64,000 bases of DNA from Streptomyces diacarni (GCF_003323715.1 NZ_QOIN01000036.1:62001-126000), one strand, 5' to 3'; positions 50,916 through 60,049 are shown, counted from the first letter of the stretch. Translations and numbers: made by a program. The notes: generated from the sequence alone by a model not told the origin.

Positions 50916-52160
50916 GTGAAGGCGTATCTGGCGACGGCCTTCCTGGCGCGGCTCGCGGACGAAGGCGTCGCCGTCGCACTCGCCCTCCTCGCGCTCGAAC
51001 GCACCGGCAGCCCCGCGCTGGGCGCCTACGTCCTCACCGCCTGGCTGGCACCGCACGCGGTGGCCGCTCCCGTGGCGGGCGCCCTGGCCGAGCGGGCCCG
51101 CAGGCCCCGGCTCTTCCACGGTGGCGCGCTCGCCGTCTTCGGCGCGGCCATCGCCGTACTGGGCCTGACGGTGGGACGCGCACCGGTGTGGCTCCCCGTG
51201 ACCGCCGCGGTGCTCGGCGGTTGCGCCGGGCCCGTCGTCACCGGGGGTCTCTCCAGCCTCCTGGGCTCCCTGGTCCCCGAGGGCCGCGCCCGCTCCCGCG
51301 CCTACGCGCTCGACGCCGCGAGCTACAACGCCGCCGCCGTCACCGCCCCCGCCGCCGTGAGCACCACCGTCGCCGTCTCCTCCGCCGGGCCCGGCACAGC
51401 CCTGCTGGCCGTCTCCGCCGGCTGCGCGACCCTGCTGGCCGCCACCGCGCTGCCGCACCCCGCACGGTGCGCCGCGGTGGACGCGGGCCCTGCGCGCTCC
51501 GCCGGCGCACTGCGCGACCGGATCACCGCCGGGGTGCGCGCCCTCTGGTCGGTTCCGCAGCTGCGCGCGCTCACCGCGGCCACCTGCGTCGCTTTCCTCG
51601 GGATCGGCGGGCTGCCCGTCGCGGCCGTACTGCTCGCGGGGGCTGCTGGGGACGCCGGGGCCGCCGGGAACGCAGCGGCGAGTGGCCAGGCCGACGGGGG
51701 TGGTGTCCTGATGGCGGCGTTCGCGATGGGCGGGCTGGTGGGCTCGCTGGGCCTCGCCAGGTGGCGCGGAGCGCCCGAGGCCGGACGGCTCGCTCTGGGC
51801 AGCCTGTGCGCGACCGCGCTCGCGCTGGCGGGCGCCGCGCTGGCCCCCGCCTTTCCGCTGACCGTCGCGCTGTTCGCCCTCGCGGGTCTGGGCGACGGGC
51901 CGCTGCTGACGGCCACCTTGCGGCTGCGCGCGGAGCACGCGCCCGACGGCGCGCGCACCCAGGTCTTCACCCTGGGCGCGGGTCTGAAGCTGACGAGCGC
52001 GGCGGCGGGCTCCGCCCTCGTCGGCCTTCTCGCCCAGCTGCCGCCCGCAGCCCTCGTACTGGGCGTGGCCGCGTCGCAACTCGCCGCCGCGGCCGTGCTG
52101 CGCGCACTCGACCGGCCACCGCCCCGCGCCGAGGGACGGTCCCGCCACCGGTCGTCCTGA
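50916..52160 (+). CDS. MFS transporter
   Basis: A 414-residue membrane protein with about 12 TM helices, each half starting with a motif typical of drug-efflux MFS (TAFLARLADEGVAVALALLA; LAERARRPRLFHGGALAVFG). Very Ala/Leu-rich; a Gly/Ala-rich loop (AGDAGAAGNAAASGQADG) sits in the centre. GTG 50916 follows GGGGGAG. Substrate unknown. Probably controlled by the divergent CGNR regulator. Confidence 0.88.
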   Translation: MKAYLATAFLARLADEGVAVALALLALERTGSPALGAYVLTAWLAPHAVAAPVAGALAERARRPRLFHGGALAVFGAAIAVLGLTVGRAPVWLPVTAAVLGGCAGPVVTGGLSSLLGSLVPEGRARSRAYALDAASYNAAAVTAPAAVSTTVAVSSAGPGTALLAVSAGCATLLAATALPHPARCAAVDAGPARSAGALRDRITAGVRALWSVPQLRALTAATCVAFLGIGGLPVAAVLLAGAAGDAGAAGNAAASGQADGGGVLMAAFAMGGLVGSLGLARWRGAPEAGRLALGSLCATALALAGAALAPAFPLTVALFALAGLGDGPLLTATLRLRAEHAPDGARTQVFTLGAGLKLTSAAAGSALVGLLAQLPPAALVLGVAASQLAAAAVLRALDRPPPRAEGRSRHRSS

Positions 52161-52372
52161 CGGGCCGACGAGGGGCGAGGTCCCCTCCGCGCGCGGTGGC
52201 GTCCTCCTCGGTCGAGCGGTGGGAACCGTGCGCGGAGGGGGCGTTGACGGGCGTTCGGGAAGGGTGGTGAGCTGGGCCCGACCAGGGCCGAGTGCGGGGG
52301 CTGAGCAGGGCCGAGCAGGAACCTGAACAGGGCCGAGCGCGGGGCTGATCGGGGCCGAGCGGAGGAGGCGGC
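52161..52372. repeat. Intergenic region with degenerate direct repeats
   Basis: From about 52272 to 52360 the unit (C/G)AGGGCCGAG(C/T) plus a variable 15-20 bp recurs four times (cagggccgag, cagggccgag, cagggccgag, cggggccgag). No gene covers it. It lies directly upstream of the DadA-like oxidase and may act as a binding array or be slippage debris. Confidence 0.5.
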
Positions 52373-53557
52373 GTGCGGATCGTCGTTGTCGGAGCGGGGA
52401 TCGTCGGTGCGGCCGCCGCCTACGAACTGGCACGCGCGGGCGTCGAGACCGTACTGGTGGACGCGGCGCACGAGGGACGCGCCACCTCGGCGGGCGCCGG
52501 CATCATCTGCCCGTGGTCGGGGCGCGTGGCGGAGCCGCTCGCCGTGGCCGGTGCCGGGTACTACCCGGACCTGCTCAAAGCCCTCGCCGAGGACGGGCAG
52601 GACGACGTCGGCCACCGCCGGGTCGGCGCGCTCGTCCTGCTGCCCGCAGACGGGACCGAGGCGGCGCGGGTGCGCGAGAGGGTGTCAGCGCGTGCCGCGG
52701 CGGACCCGCACGCGGGCGAGGTCAGCGTGGTGGGCGCGGTGGACGCCCACCGGATGTTTCCCGCCCTCGCACCCGCACGGACCCACGGTGACGAACCCGA
52801 GGACCATGCCCTCGGAGCCGGCCGCCACCGCCACGCCTTCGCGGAAGAAGCGCTGCACCTCTCCGGCGCGGCGCGGCTCGACGGCCGCCGGATGCGGAGC
52901 GCGCTGGTCGCGGCGGCCGAGCGGCGCGGGCTGCGCGTCGTCGGCGGTACCGCTGCCGTCGAGGTCCGCGGCGCCCGGGTGCGGGGAGTGCGGGTGGACG
53001 GCGACGTGCTGGAGGCCGACACGGTGGTGGCCGCCGCGGGCGCCTGGTCGCCCGCGCTGTTGGAGCCTTTCGGCGTGCGCGTGCCCGTCGTGCCGCAGCG
53101 CGGCCAGATCGTCCACCTGGGGCTGTCCGGCACCGACACCGCGCACTGGCCCGTCGTCCTGCCGGGAACCGGGCACTACCTGCTGACCTTCGACGACTCG
53201 CGTGTCGTCGTCGGCGCCACCCGGGAGAGCGGCACCGGCTTCGACCACCGTGTCACCGCCGCGGGCCTGGGGGAGGTGCTGGAACAGGCCATGGCCGTGG
53301 CGCCGGGACTCGCCAGGGCCACCCACCTGGAGACGCGGGTGGGCTTCCGCCCGACGACCCCGGACGGGCAGCCGGTGCTGGGCACGGTTTCCGGTGGTTC
53401 GGGCATCCCCGAACTGGTCGTCGCCAACGGACTCGGCTCCGGTGGCCTGACGGCAGGACCGTTCGCGGGCGCTGTCGCCGCCCGGCTGGCGCTCGGCCGT
53501 GAACCGGGCATCGACACGGGGCCGTACGACCCGCTGCGGTTCGCCTCGTCGGCGTGA
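52373..53557 (+). CDS. FAD-dependent D-amino-acid oxidase/dehydrogenase-like enzyme (DadA/SoxA type)
   Basis: A 394-residue DAO-fold flavoprotein: RIVVVGAGIVGAAAAYELAR at the N-terminus, TSAGAGIICPWSGR, a substrate-side TRVGFRPTTPDGQPVLG and the C-terminal FAD loop VVANGLGSGGLTAGPFAG. It probably oxidises an amine or D-amino acid. GTG 52373 follows GGAGGAGG. No partner genes nearby indicate the substrate. Confidence 0.88.
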   Translation: MRIVVVGAGIVGAAAAYELARAGVETVLVDAAHEGRATSAGAGIICPWSGRVAEPLAVAGAGYYPDLLKALAEDGQDDVGHRRVGALVLLPADGTEAARVRERVSARAAADPHAGEVSVVGAVDAHRMFPALAPARTHGDEPEDHALGAGRHRHAFAEEALHLSGAARLDGRRMRSALVAAAERRGLRVVGGTAAVEVRGARVRGVRVDGDVLEADTVVAAAGAWSPALLEPFGVRVPVVPQRGQIVHLGLSGTDTAHWPVVLPGTGHYLLTFDDSRVVVGATRESGTGFDHRVTAAGLGEVLEQAMAVAPGLARATHLETRVGFRPTTPDGQPVLGTVSGGSGIPELVVANGLGSGGLTAGPFAGAVAARLALGREPGIDTGPYDPLRFASSA

Positions 53558-53772
53558 CGGGAGGCGGGCACCGCGGCGGCGGGCGGGGCCGACCCACCCC
53601 GACGCGCGGCGGAGCCGCCCGCCCGCACGCCTCAGCCTGACCGGGAACCCGCTCGCCGCGAGCTCCGCCCTGGCCGGCCTCTCTGCCCTGCCCCTGCCCC
53701 CCGTCCCGCCCTGCCTCCGCACCGACACCTGCGTGCCGCCCCGCCGTTCGCGGCTTCTGCCCTACCCGGCGC

Positions 53773-54096
53773 TGTTCCTACGGCAAGGACGGCGACCTGG
53801 CCGGTGCGGACAAGGAATCCCAGGAGGTCAGCATGCTCGCGCTGCACCTGCTCCAGTCCGCGCTGGTGCACGTCAACACGCTGCTGATACAGGAGGTCCT
53901 GGCCGATCCGAAGTGGGCGGACAGGCTCACCGACGCGGACCAGCGGGCCCTGTCGCCGCTGTTCTGGACCCATGTCAATCCGTACGGCCGGTTCGAGCTG
54001 GGCACGAACAGCCGTCTCGATCTGGACCTGTCCGTTCGGGCAACTGTGCCCGGTCCTCGTACCCCGAGCGGGGAAGCAGCCGTAGCGCCGACGTGA
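53773..54096 (+). pseudogene. C-terminal remnant of a Tn3-family transposase
   Basis: The frame reads YGKDGDLAGADKESQEVSML, LQSALVHVNTLLIQEVLADP and RALSPLFWTHVNPYGRFELG, which match the end of Tn3-type DDE transposases. The N-terminal ~850 residues of the usual protein are absent; upstream DNA is low-complexity Pro/Arg-rich with no transposase matches. The last 20 residues are unrelated. No terminal inverted repeats were recognised. It marks the left edge of a decayed mobile region. Confidence 0.82.
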
Positions 54097-54169
54097 CACC
54101 CGCGTTGAGGCAGCACGCGGGGTGCGGCCGCGCTATGCCGGATTCCCTGGCATCGGGGCTGGTGGGCTC

Positions 54170-54895
54170 TTATGTTGAGGCGTCGAGATGGCTGCGGATC
54201 TGTGCGATGACGACGGAGACGAGCTGGTCGAACTGGGTGTCCGCGGTGGGGATGGGCAGCGCGGCGGCCTGGCGCAGGGCAGGGAGGTCGAGATCGGCGT
54301 GGGCGGCCAGCCATACGTCGGGGACGAGCGTGCCGCGGTCCGTCGCGGCGTGCGTGGCGGGGCGGTCGACCACGAGCGCGAAAGAGAGCATGAGCAGGGA
54401 GAGGTGGCGGTGTACCTCCAGGGCAGTCGGGAAGCCGATGCCGATGCCGTGCAGGAGTTGGAGGAAGCGGTCGAGGTTGAGCAGGCGGTTGGGGTGCACG
54501 GAGGTGGGGGGCGCGTCCTCGTCGAGGGAGACCAGCAGGGCGCGCGGCCAGCGCCGGTACAGCTTGCGCAGCGACCTCGCATAACCGGCGACGGATTCCT
54601 CCCAGGCCGTGGGGTCCAAGGGAGGGGGATTCCAGGAGTCGAGCATGAGCCCCAGGGCGAGATCGACGACGTCCTGGCGGTCCTCGACGTAGTTGTACAG
54701 AGCGCGCACGGTCACATTGAGCTCAGCGGCCAGGGCGCGCATGGTGACGGAACGGAACCCCTGCGTACCAGCCATCTCCAGCGCCTTCGCGGCGATGGCC
54801 TCCCGGGTGAGGACAGGGCGGCCCTTGCGTGTCGTGGGGCGGCGGCGGGAGGTGGCAGGCATGGCGCCATCGTACGGGCCTCGCTTGAACTTCAC
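54170..54895 (-). CDS. TetR family regulator
   Basis: A 241-residue regulator with HTH at ~30-75 (REAIAAKALEMAGTQGFRSV, TMRALAAELNVTVRALYNYV, EDRQDVVDLALGLM) and a TetR_C helical domain typical of the TetR/Tet(A) efflux-control group. GTG 54895 or ATG 54862 could be the start; neither has a clear ribosome site. It is divergent from an MFS exporter, the classic drug-responsive pair, and lies within the mobile-remnant region, which suggests cargo. Confidence 0.88.
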   Translation of the reverse strand: MKFKRGPYDGAMPATSRRRPTTRKGRPVLTREAIAAKALEMAGTQGFRSVTMRALAAELNVTVRALYNYVEDRQDVVDLALGLMLDSWNPPPLDPTAWEESVAGYARSLRKLYRRWPRALLVSLDEDAPPTSVHPNRLLNLDRFLQLLHGIGIGFPTALEVHRHLSLLMLSFALVVDRPATHAATDRGTLVPDVWLAAHADLDLPALRQAAALPIPTADTQFDQLVSVVIAQIRSHLDAST

Positions 54896-54969
54896 ACGCG
54901 TTGACTTTTAGCGTCGGGAGGCCGCAGGCTGGCGACACCGCCCGCTCCCGCCTGGAGGTCGTATTCCGC

Positions 54970-56394
54970 ATGGCAGCTCAGAAGTCCCGTCGTCTCCCGC
55001 CGCTGAGCGGGGTCCTCGTGCTGGTGATGGCCTCCACGGGGCTGGTCGTCGTGGACCTCACGATCGTGGCCATCGGACTCCCGCTGATCAGCGCCGACAT
55101 CGCGGACGGGGATTCGGCGGAGTCGGTGGTGGTGACCTACATGGTCGCGATGGGTGCACTGACTCAGGCGGCCGGAAGCCTCTCGGACCGCTGGGGGCGG
55201 CGGTCTCTGTTCCTGGCCGGGATCGCCGTGTTCACTCTGGCCTCCCTGGCCGCGACTTTGGCGCAGGACCTGTGGTGGCTGAACGCCGCCCGGGTGGTTC
55301 AGGGCTGCGGAGCCGCAGTGATCATGGTGAACGGCATTCCGCTGATCTCGGACCGCTACACCGGTGAGGAGCGCAATCTCGCGATCGGTGCCTGGGGATC
55401 GTTCGCGACCGCGGCCGGGCTCCTCGCCCCGACCCTCGGTGGAGTGCTGATCGACGCCTTCGGATGGCGCGCGGTTTTCGCGATCAACCTCCCGCTCGGC
55501 GCAGCGGCCTGGGTGCTGGCCGCCCGCGTGCTGCCGCCAACCGCCCCCGCACCCTCCTTGACCGGGCGGCCGGACTGGCCCGGAAGCCTGCTGCTCATGC
55601 TCGGCCTCGGTACGGCGACCCTGCTCATGCTCCGCCCCGACGACACACCATGGGCAGGTCAGGACACCGTCGCACTGCTCACCGCCTGCCTGGTACTGGC
55701 CGCCTTCCTGGCCCTCCAGCTCCGCGTGCCCATGCCGACGCTGGAGCTACGGATGTTCACCCGACCCGCGTTCTGCGGCGCGATGCTGGCCGTCCTCCTC
55801 TCACGCGTCCTGACCATTGGCGGCTCGGTCTACTTGGTGCTGTACCTGTCGGACGGCCTGGGCCTGAGCCCAACCTCGGCGGGGCTGCTGATGACGCCGA
55901 TCTTTCTCGCACAGATCGCCACCGGCATGGTCGGCTCCAAGCTGCTCAGCCACTGGGCCCCCGGCCTGGTGATCGGCTCCGGCTACTTACTCAAGGGCGT
56001 CGGCTTCACGGCCCTGGCACTGCTGATCACACCCAGCACACCGTGGTGGGCGCTGCTCGGGCCGCTGCTGGCCTGGGGAGCCGGCGGCGGAATCGCCGGC
56101 GCTCCCGTGATGGCCGTGGCGGTCGAGGTGACCGAACCCGAGCGGGTCGGCATGGTCGCCGGGACCGTCTCCACCCTCGCCTCCCTCGGCGCCGGCGTCG
56201 GCACAGCGGCACTGGGCGCGATCTTCACTCTTCATGACGGCACCAGTACAGGCAGCCAGGCAGTCGCTGACGGCACCCGGGCCGTCCTCACGGTCTCCGC
56301 CGTGCTCGCGTTCATCGCAGTACTCACCACACTCGTCCTCATCCATCCGCGCCGCGTCCCTCGCCCCGACCGAAGCCAGGAACCCGCCCGGTGA
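54970..56394 (+). CDS. MFS drug exporter, DHA2 (14-TM) type
   Basis: A 474-residue transporter with about 14 TM segments and the DHA2 motifs: LTIVAIGLPLISADIADGDS, AAGSLSDRWGRRSLFLAGIA (motif A) and AAGLLAPTLGGVLIDAFGWR (motif C). Likely exports a hydrophobic drug or antibiotic in exchange for protons. ATG 54970 was chosen (CTGGAGGTC upstream) over the longer frame from 54901. Under the divergent TetR. Confidence 0.92.
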   Translation: MAAQKSRRLPPLSGVLVLVMASTGLVVVDLTIVAIGLPLISADIADGDSAESVVVTYMVAMGALTQAAGSLSDRWGRRSLFLAGIAVFTLASLAATLAQDLWWLNAARVVQGCGAAVIMVNGIPLISDRYTGEERNLAIGAWGSFATAAGLLAPTLGGVLIDAFGWRAVFAINLPLGAAAWVLAARVLPPTAPAPSLTGRPDWPGSLLLMLGLGTATLLMLRPDDTPWAGQDTVALLTACLVLAAFLALQLRVPMPTLELRMFTRPAFCGAMLAVLLSRVLTIGGSVYLVLYLSDGLGLSPTSAGLLMTPIFLAQIATGMVGSKLLSHWAPGLVIGSGYLLKGVGFTALALLITPSTPWWALLGPLLAWGAGGGIAGAPVMAVAVEVTEPERVGMVAGTVSTLASLGAGVGTAALGAIFTLHDGTSTGSQAVADGTRAVLTVSAVLAFIAVLTTLVLIHPRRVPRPDRSQEPAR

Positions 56395-56582
56395 CCATCA
56401 ATCTCGCCCGTTACCGCGCCCGCACCGACGCCGGGACCTGGCACCTGTCACACGGCACCCGCACCTCGCATGAACGACCAGATGCGAGAGTTCCGAGAAC
56501 ACCCTCCGGGCGATCACGTTTCCGCAGGTCGCCATTGGCAGAAGTCCTCTCAAAACTGGCACATTGTGCGAGACAGTTCTGA
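56391..56582 (+). CDS. Short hypothetical frame coupled to the MFS gene, possibly truncated
   Basis: GTG 56391 overlaps the MFS stop (GTGA). The first ~25 residues (MTINLARYRARTDAGTWHLS) look like a real protein start, but the rest (ARVPRTPSGRSRFRRSPLAE) does not. It may be the 5' end of a third gene of this operon cut off when the recombinase DNA arrived. No function is assigned. Confidence 0.35.
   Translation: MTINLARYRARTDAGTWHLSHGTRTSHERPDARVPRTPSGRSRFRRSPLAEVLSKLAHCARQF
56554..56578. promoter_or_regulatory. Palindromic element upstream of the serine recombinase, possible res subsite
   Basis: AACTG-GCACA-T-TGTGC-GAGA-CAGTT: nested inverted repeats 17 bp before the recombinase GTG. Serine resolvases usually bind such elements next to their own gene. 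Identification rests on symmetry and position only. Confidence 0.4.
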
Positions 56583-56594
56583 CAGACTGCCGGG

Positions 56595-57589
56595 GTGGAA
56601 CTGGCGCCCGATCAAGCAGCAAATGCGGTAGAACGAAAAGACTGTCCGAAGTGTGAAGCCCCGGCCGGGAGTCCGTGCCGCACCCGCGGCGGGAAGACCG
56701 CGACGAAGTACCACACCCCGCGCTTCATCCTCGTCCCCGCGCTCCGCGAAGAACTCGACGTCCGCATCCCCGAGGATCGCGGACCCGGACGGGCATGGAA
56801 GCCGGGCCCGCCCATCGAGGCGGCGCCCCCCACGCCGGCCGCAAAGCCGATCCGGATCGGGTACGCCCGGTGCTCGACCGCCCAGCAGGAACTCCAGTCC
56901 CAACTCGAGGCGCTTGCCCTCGCGCAGTGCAAGCGTGTCTTCTCCGAGAAGATCAGCACCCGCGTCAAGGTGCGGCCCGCACTGGAGGAAGCACTCAAGC
57001 TCGCGTACGACATCCGGGAAGCCGCCCCGGACCAGGAGGTCATCCTCACCGTCCACGAGCTCAAGCGCCTCGCCCGCAACGCAGCCGAGCTGATGACGCT
57101 GTCCGGCCAGCTCCAGACCGCCGGCGTCCAGCTCGAACTCCTCACCGGCCCGCTCACCGGCATCTACGACCCCAACGGCATGGGAGCGATGTTCTTCGCC
57201 GTCCTCGCGGCCGCCGCCCAGATCGAGCGCGACTACATCCGCGAGAAGACCCTGGAGGGCCAGCAGGCCGCCGCCGCCAAGGGCAACCACGGCGGGCGGC
57301 CGAAGGTCATCGACGACGACTCCCTCCTCTTCGCCCGCGCGCTCAAGGACAAGGGCGTACCCGTCCCCGAGATCGCGAAGAAGCTGATCATCAAGACCGG
57401 CAAGACGCGGGCAAGAACCCCTCGGTCGCCTTGCTGTACCGCGCACTCGCCGAAGCCGAGCAGGCCGAGGCACCGGCCGGGCCGGAGATCATCGCTCCGC
57501 GCCGGCCGACGCGGGTGGACCTCACCGGTCCCGGCAGAGGCACCGATCCAGAGCTGATGGAACGGCCCCGTCGAGACCAAGTCCCGTGA
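56595..57589 (+). pseudogene. Serine recombinase (resolvase) with zinc finger, frameshifted near the C-terminus
   Basis: N-terminal zinc-finger-like CPKCEAPAGSPCRTRGGK, then a resolvase domain: IRIGYARCSTAQQELQSQLE with the catalytic Ser, LTVHELKRLARNAAELMTLS, and AAAAQIERDYIREKTLEGQQ. At about 57404, after KKLIIKTGK, the family-like sequence continues as AGKNPSVALLYRALAEAEQA in another frame, implying loss of one base; that frame ends at 57589. The catalytic core is intact, but the DNA-binding end would be replaced by an Arg/Pro-rich tail. Either a real lesion or a sequencing error. Confidence 0.75.
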
Positions 57590-57872
57590 GAACAACGTCC
57601 AGGTCAACACGTTCACCGGCTCCGAGGAATCCGACCTCCTCCACGCGGCCGGCTCCTGGATGGCCGAGCACCTCGACGCCGTCCTCGTCGGCCTGAACTG
57701 GATCGGCGACTTCCTCTCCCCGCACGACATCGACCCGCCCGGCCCGCCAGGCCACCGCCTGGACCTCACCGTCGACCTCTCCAACGGGAGGGCAACTGAT
57801 GCGCACTCTTTACGTCGTCACCCATCCGGAGGCGACGCACCACGTCGAAGAAGTCGTCGGCGGATGGCATGA
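57561..57872 (+). other. Unassigned coding-like fragment before the phosphatase gene
   Basis: One frame reads like protein ([60 protein letters not shown]) but has no start codon before the ATG at 57660, and runs past the phosphatase start. It looks like the 3' part of a small gene whose start was lost at the recombinase junction. I do not recognise the family. Confidence 0.4.
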
Positions 57873-58440
57873 CTCGAAGTTGACGCCCGCTGGCGTCCGT
57901 GCGGCCGTCTCCATCGCGCAGGCGTTGCGGGCCCAGGTCCCGGACGGCGCCGAAGTGGAGCTGTTCTCCTCGGATCTGCAGCGCACTCTGCGGACGGCCG
58001 AGGAAGTGGCCGAACTGTTCGGCGTGAAGCCGATTGTGGATCGCAGGCTGCGGGAGAAGTCCTATGGTGAGGCAGGGGGAAAGCCGCAGGAGTGGCTGGA
58101 CCGGCGCTTCGTCCCCCCGCCGGCTGTCGGGGAGCGAATGGACCACGACGAGGGCGTGCAGGGTTCCGAGACCAAGGCTGCGTGGGCGCAACGCGTCTAC
58201 GCGGCAACGGACGAGATCCTGCAGAACCCTTGCGAACATCAGATCATCGTGACGCACGGCGGCTCCCTGACGTTCGTCGTGGCGTCCTGGATCAAGATGC
58301 CGATCGAGTCGGCCGGCTATGCCAGTTTCCGGGCCCCCTCCGGCAGCATCACCACGCTCCGCGAAGACGACTTCTTCCACAATCGCCAAGTCGTCAGCCT
58401 CGGTGACACTCTTCATCTCGACTCCGCACAAGCTGGCTGA
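57799..58440 (+). CDS. Histidine phosphatase superfamily protein with a non-canonical first motif
   Basis: A 213-residue protein of the phosphoglycerate-mutase-like fold. The usual RHG motif reads [10 protein letters not shown]: the nucleophile His is kept, the Arg is replaced by Thr. The rest is canonical: [48 protein letters not shown]-type [14 protein letters not shown], and the second catalytic His in [13 protein letters not shown]. Substrate unknown. It lies between two decayed serine recombinases, with a strong hairpin terminator after it. Confidence 0.88.
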   Translation: MRTLYVVTHPEATHHVEEVVGGWHDSKLTPAGVRAAVSIAQALRAQVPDGAEVELFSSDLQRTLRTAEEVAELFGVKPIVDRRLREKSYGEAGGKPQEWLDRRFVPPPAVGERMDHDEGVQGSETKAAWAQRVYAATDEILQNPCEHQIIVTHGGSLTFVVASWIKMPIESAGYASFRAPSGSITTLREDDFFHNRQVVSLGDTLHLDSAQAG

Positions 58441-58459
58441 CCTCAGCCTGGCCCGCTTC

Positions 58460-58493
58460 GACGGTCCGTCGCCCTCGTGGGCGACGGGCCGTC
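58460..58493. terminator. Strong hairpin after the histidine phosphatase gene
   Basis: GACGGTCCGTCGCCC and GGGCGACGGGCCGTC pair as a 15-bp stem (one mismatch or wobble) around a TCGT loop, 20 bp after the stop. There is no T-run, as is common for actinomycete terminators. Confidence 0.75.
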
Positions 58494-58595
58494 CCACACT
58501 GACGTCAGTTCTCGTGAACATTCCCGAGCCCGTCGACGTCCCTCTGCTGCCCAAGGTGCTGGACAAACGCTGCTATTGCAAGTGAATGAAGACAG

Positions 58596-58848
58596 TTCGG
58601 CTTCTTCGCCGCGATGGCCGAGACGGAGCGGGAGAACATCCGAGAGTCGACGCTGGGGCGAGTCCGTCGAGCAGATCCAGCCCGCCCTGATCATCCCCAC
58701 CGGCAGGCGCAAGGGACACAGCCCGTCCGTGGCCAGCATCTACCGGGCCCTCGCCGAACACCAGAAGCCCCAGGCGTACCCCGAAGCCGTCGAGACGGCC
58801 CACGCCGACTTCGCCGCCCTCCAGCAATACGACCGCAACCCCAAGTAG
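58596..58848 (+). pseudogene. Remnant of a second serine recombinase
   Basis: The frame at 58596-58660 reads FGFFAAMAETERENIRESTL, the end of a resolvase catalytic domain. A different frame then reads ESVEQIQPALIIPTGRRKGH, SPSVASIYRALAEHQKPQAY and ends ADFAALQQYDRNPK at 58848, the DNA-binding tail. About 25 codons between them, including the GKHGGRP-type hinge, are missing, and the N-terminal catalytic Ser region is absent. It differs from the first recombinase, so two elements were involved. Confidence 0.75.
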
Positions 58849-59000
58849 TTACTCAGCGCTACACGCCACCTGGCGGTAGCTATACGAGAACAGGGCCTAC
58901 CCGGGGGCGCCCTGCCTGGCTTTCCTTCCCGCCGTTCCTTCCCGCCGTTCCTTTTCCCGCCCCTCCGGCCGATTCCGCGACCGCACGTGTTTTCGAGAAA

Positions 59001-59060
59001 GTCCTTAAGTCCTTATGTCAGGACGAAGCCTTGACAGTGCTCGTCGCGGCGCCGCAGGCT
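59001..59060 (+). promoter_or_regulatory. Promoter and candidate operator of the isomerase/dehydrogenase pair
   Basis: TTGACA (59031-59036), 18 bp, CAGGCT (59055-59060) is a plausible promoter. Directly upstream lie GTCCTTAAGTCCTTA and GTC-AG-GAC (59017-59024), a repeat of GTCCTTA with a small palindrome resembling GntR-type operators. No regulator gene is adjacent. Confidence 0.45.
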
Positions 59061-59127
59061 GAGCCGACGACAACGTCGACGCCGCAACTGCCCGGTCGCC
59101 GCGGACCGGGGGGAGGAGACCCCAGCC

Positions 59128-60048
59128 ATGTCCGCACCGCGTACGGGTGCCCCCGTCCTCGACCGGCTCCGCGTCGGATCGGCGCCCGACTCCTGGGGCG
59201 TCTGGTTCCCCGAGGACGCACAGCAGGTCCACTGGCGGCGTTTCCTGGACGAGGTCGCCGAGGCCGGGTACGAGTGGATCGAGCTGGGCCCCCACGGCTA
59301 TCTGCCGACAGAGCCGGACGTCCTGCGCGAGGAGACCGCCCGGCGCGGCCTGCGGGTCTCCGCCGGTACGGTCTTCACCTCGCTGCACCACGGCCCGGCC
59401 GTCTGGGACGCCACCTGGGCGCACGTCGCGCAGGTGGCCGCGCTCGCCCGCGCGATGGACGCCACCCACCTCGTCGTCATCCCCTCCTTCTGGCGGGACG
59501 ACAAGACCGCGCGGGAGCTGGAGCCGCGCGAGCTGACCGCCGAGCAGTGGCGCCACCAGGCCACCGGCATGGAGCGGCTGGCCCGGCGGGTCCGCGAGGA
59601 GTACGGCCTCGACATCGTCGTGCACCCGCACGCCGACACCCACATCGACACCGAGGAGAACGTCACCCGGCTCCTGGACGCCACGGACCGCGACCTGGTC
59701 CGACTCTGCCTGGACACCGGCCACTACGCCTACTGCGGCGGCGACAGCGTCAAGCTCATCAGGACCTACGGGGAGCGCATCGGCTATCTGCACCTCAAGC
59801 AGGTCGACCCGCGGATCCTGGAAGACGTCCACGCCAACGGCACGCCCTTCGGACCGGCCGTACGGCAGGGGGTGATGTGCGAGCCACCGCGCGGTGTGCC
59901 CGAACTGCCGCCCGTGCTGCACGCGGCGCAGGAGCTGGGGGTCGACCTGTTCGCCATCGTCGAGCAGGACATGTACCCCTGCCCTGCGGATCAGCCCTTC
60001 CCCATCGCCGACCGCACCCGCCGCTTCCTGCGCTCCTGCGGAGCCTGA
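59128..60048 (+). CDS. Sugar phosphate isomerase/epimerase (xylose-isomerase-like TIM barrel, IolE/IolI type)
   Basis: A 306-residue AP-endonuclease-2-fold protein: VGSAPDSWGVWFPEDAQQVH, YEWIELGPHGYLP, DIVVHPHADTHIDTEENVTR, LCLDTGHYAYCGGD and GYLHLKQVDPRI, with the expected Glu/Asp/His metal ligands. It resembles inosose dehydratase/isomerase proteins of inositol catabolism. With the adjacent Gfo/Idh dehydrogenase it forms a two-gene sugar or cyclitol oxidation unit. Confidence 0.9.
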   Translation: MSAPRTGAPVLDRLRVGSAPDSWGVWFPEDAQQVHWRRFLDEVAEAGYEWIELGPHGYLPTEPDVLREETARRGLRVSAGTVFTSLHHGPAVWDATWAHVAQVAALARAMDATHLVVIPSFWRDDKTARELEPRELTAEQWRHQATGMERLARRVREEYGLDIVVHPHADTHIDTEENVTRLLDATDRDLVRLCLDTGHYAYCGGDSVKLIRTYGERIGYLHLKQVDPRILEDVHANGTPFGPAVRQGVMCEPPRGVPELPPVLHAAQELGVDLFAIVEQDMYPCPADQPFPIADRTRRFLRSCGA

Positions 60049-60049
60049 C

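Noticed and set aside
53773..54096. Functional Tn3 transposase
   Set aside because: Only the C-terminal end remains, with no upstream homology and no recognised terminal repeats.
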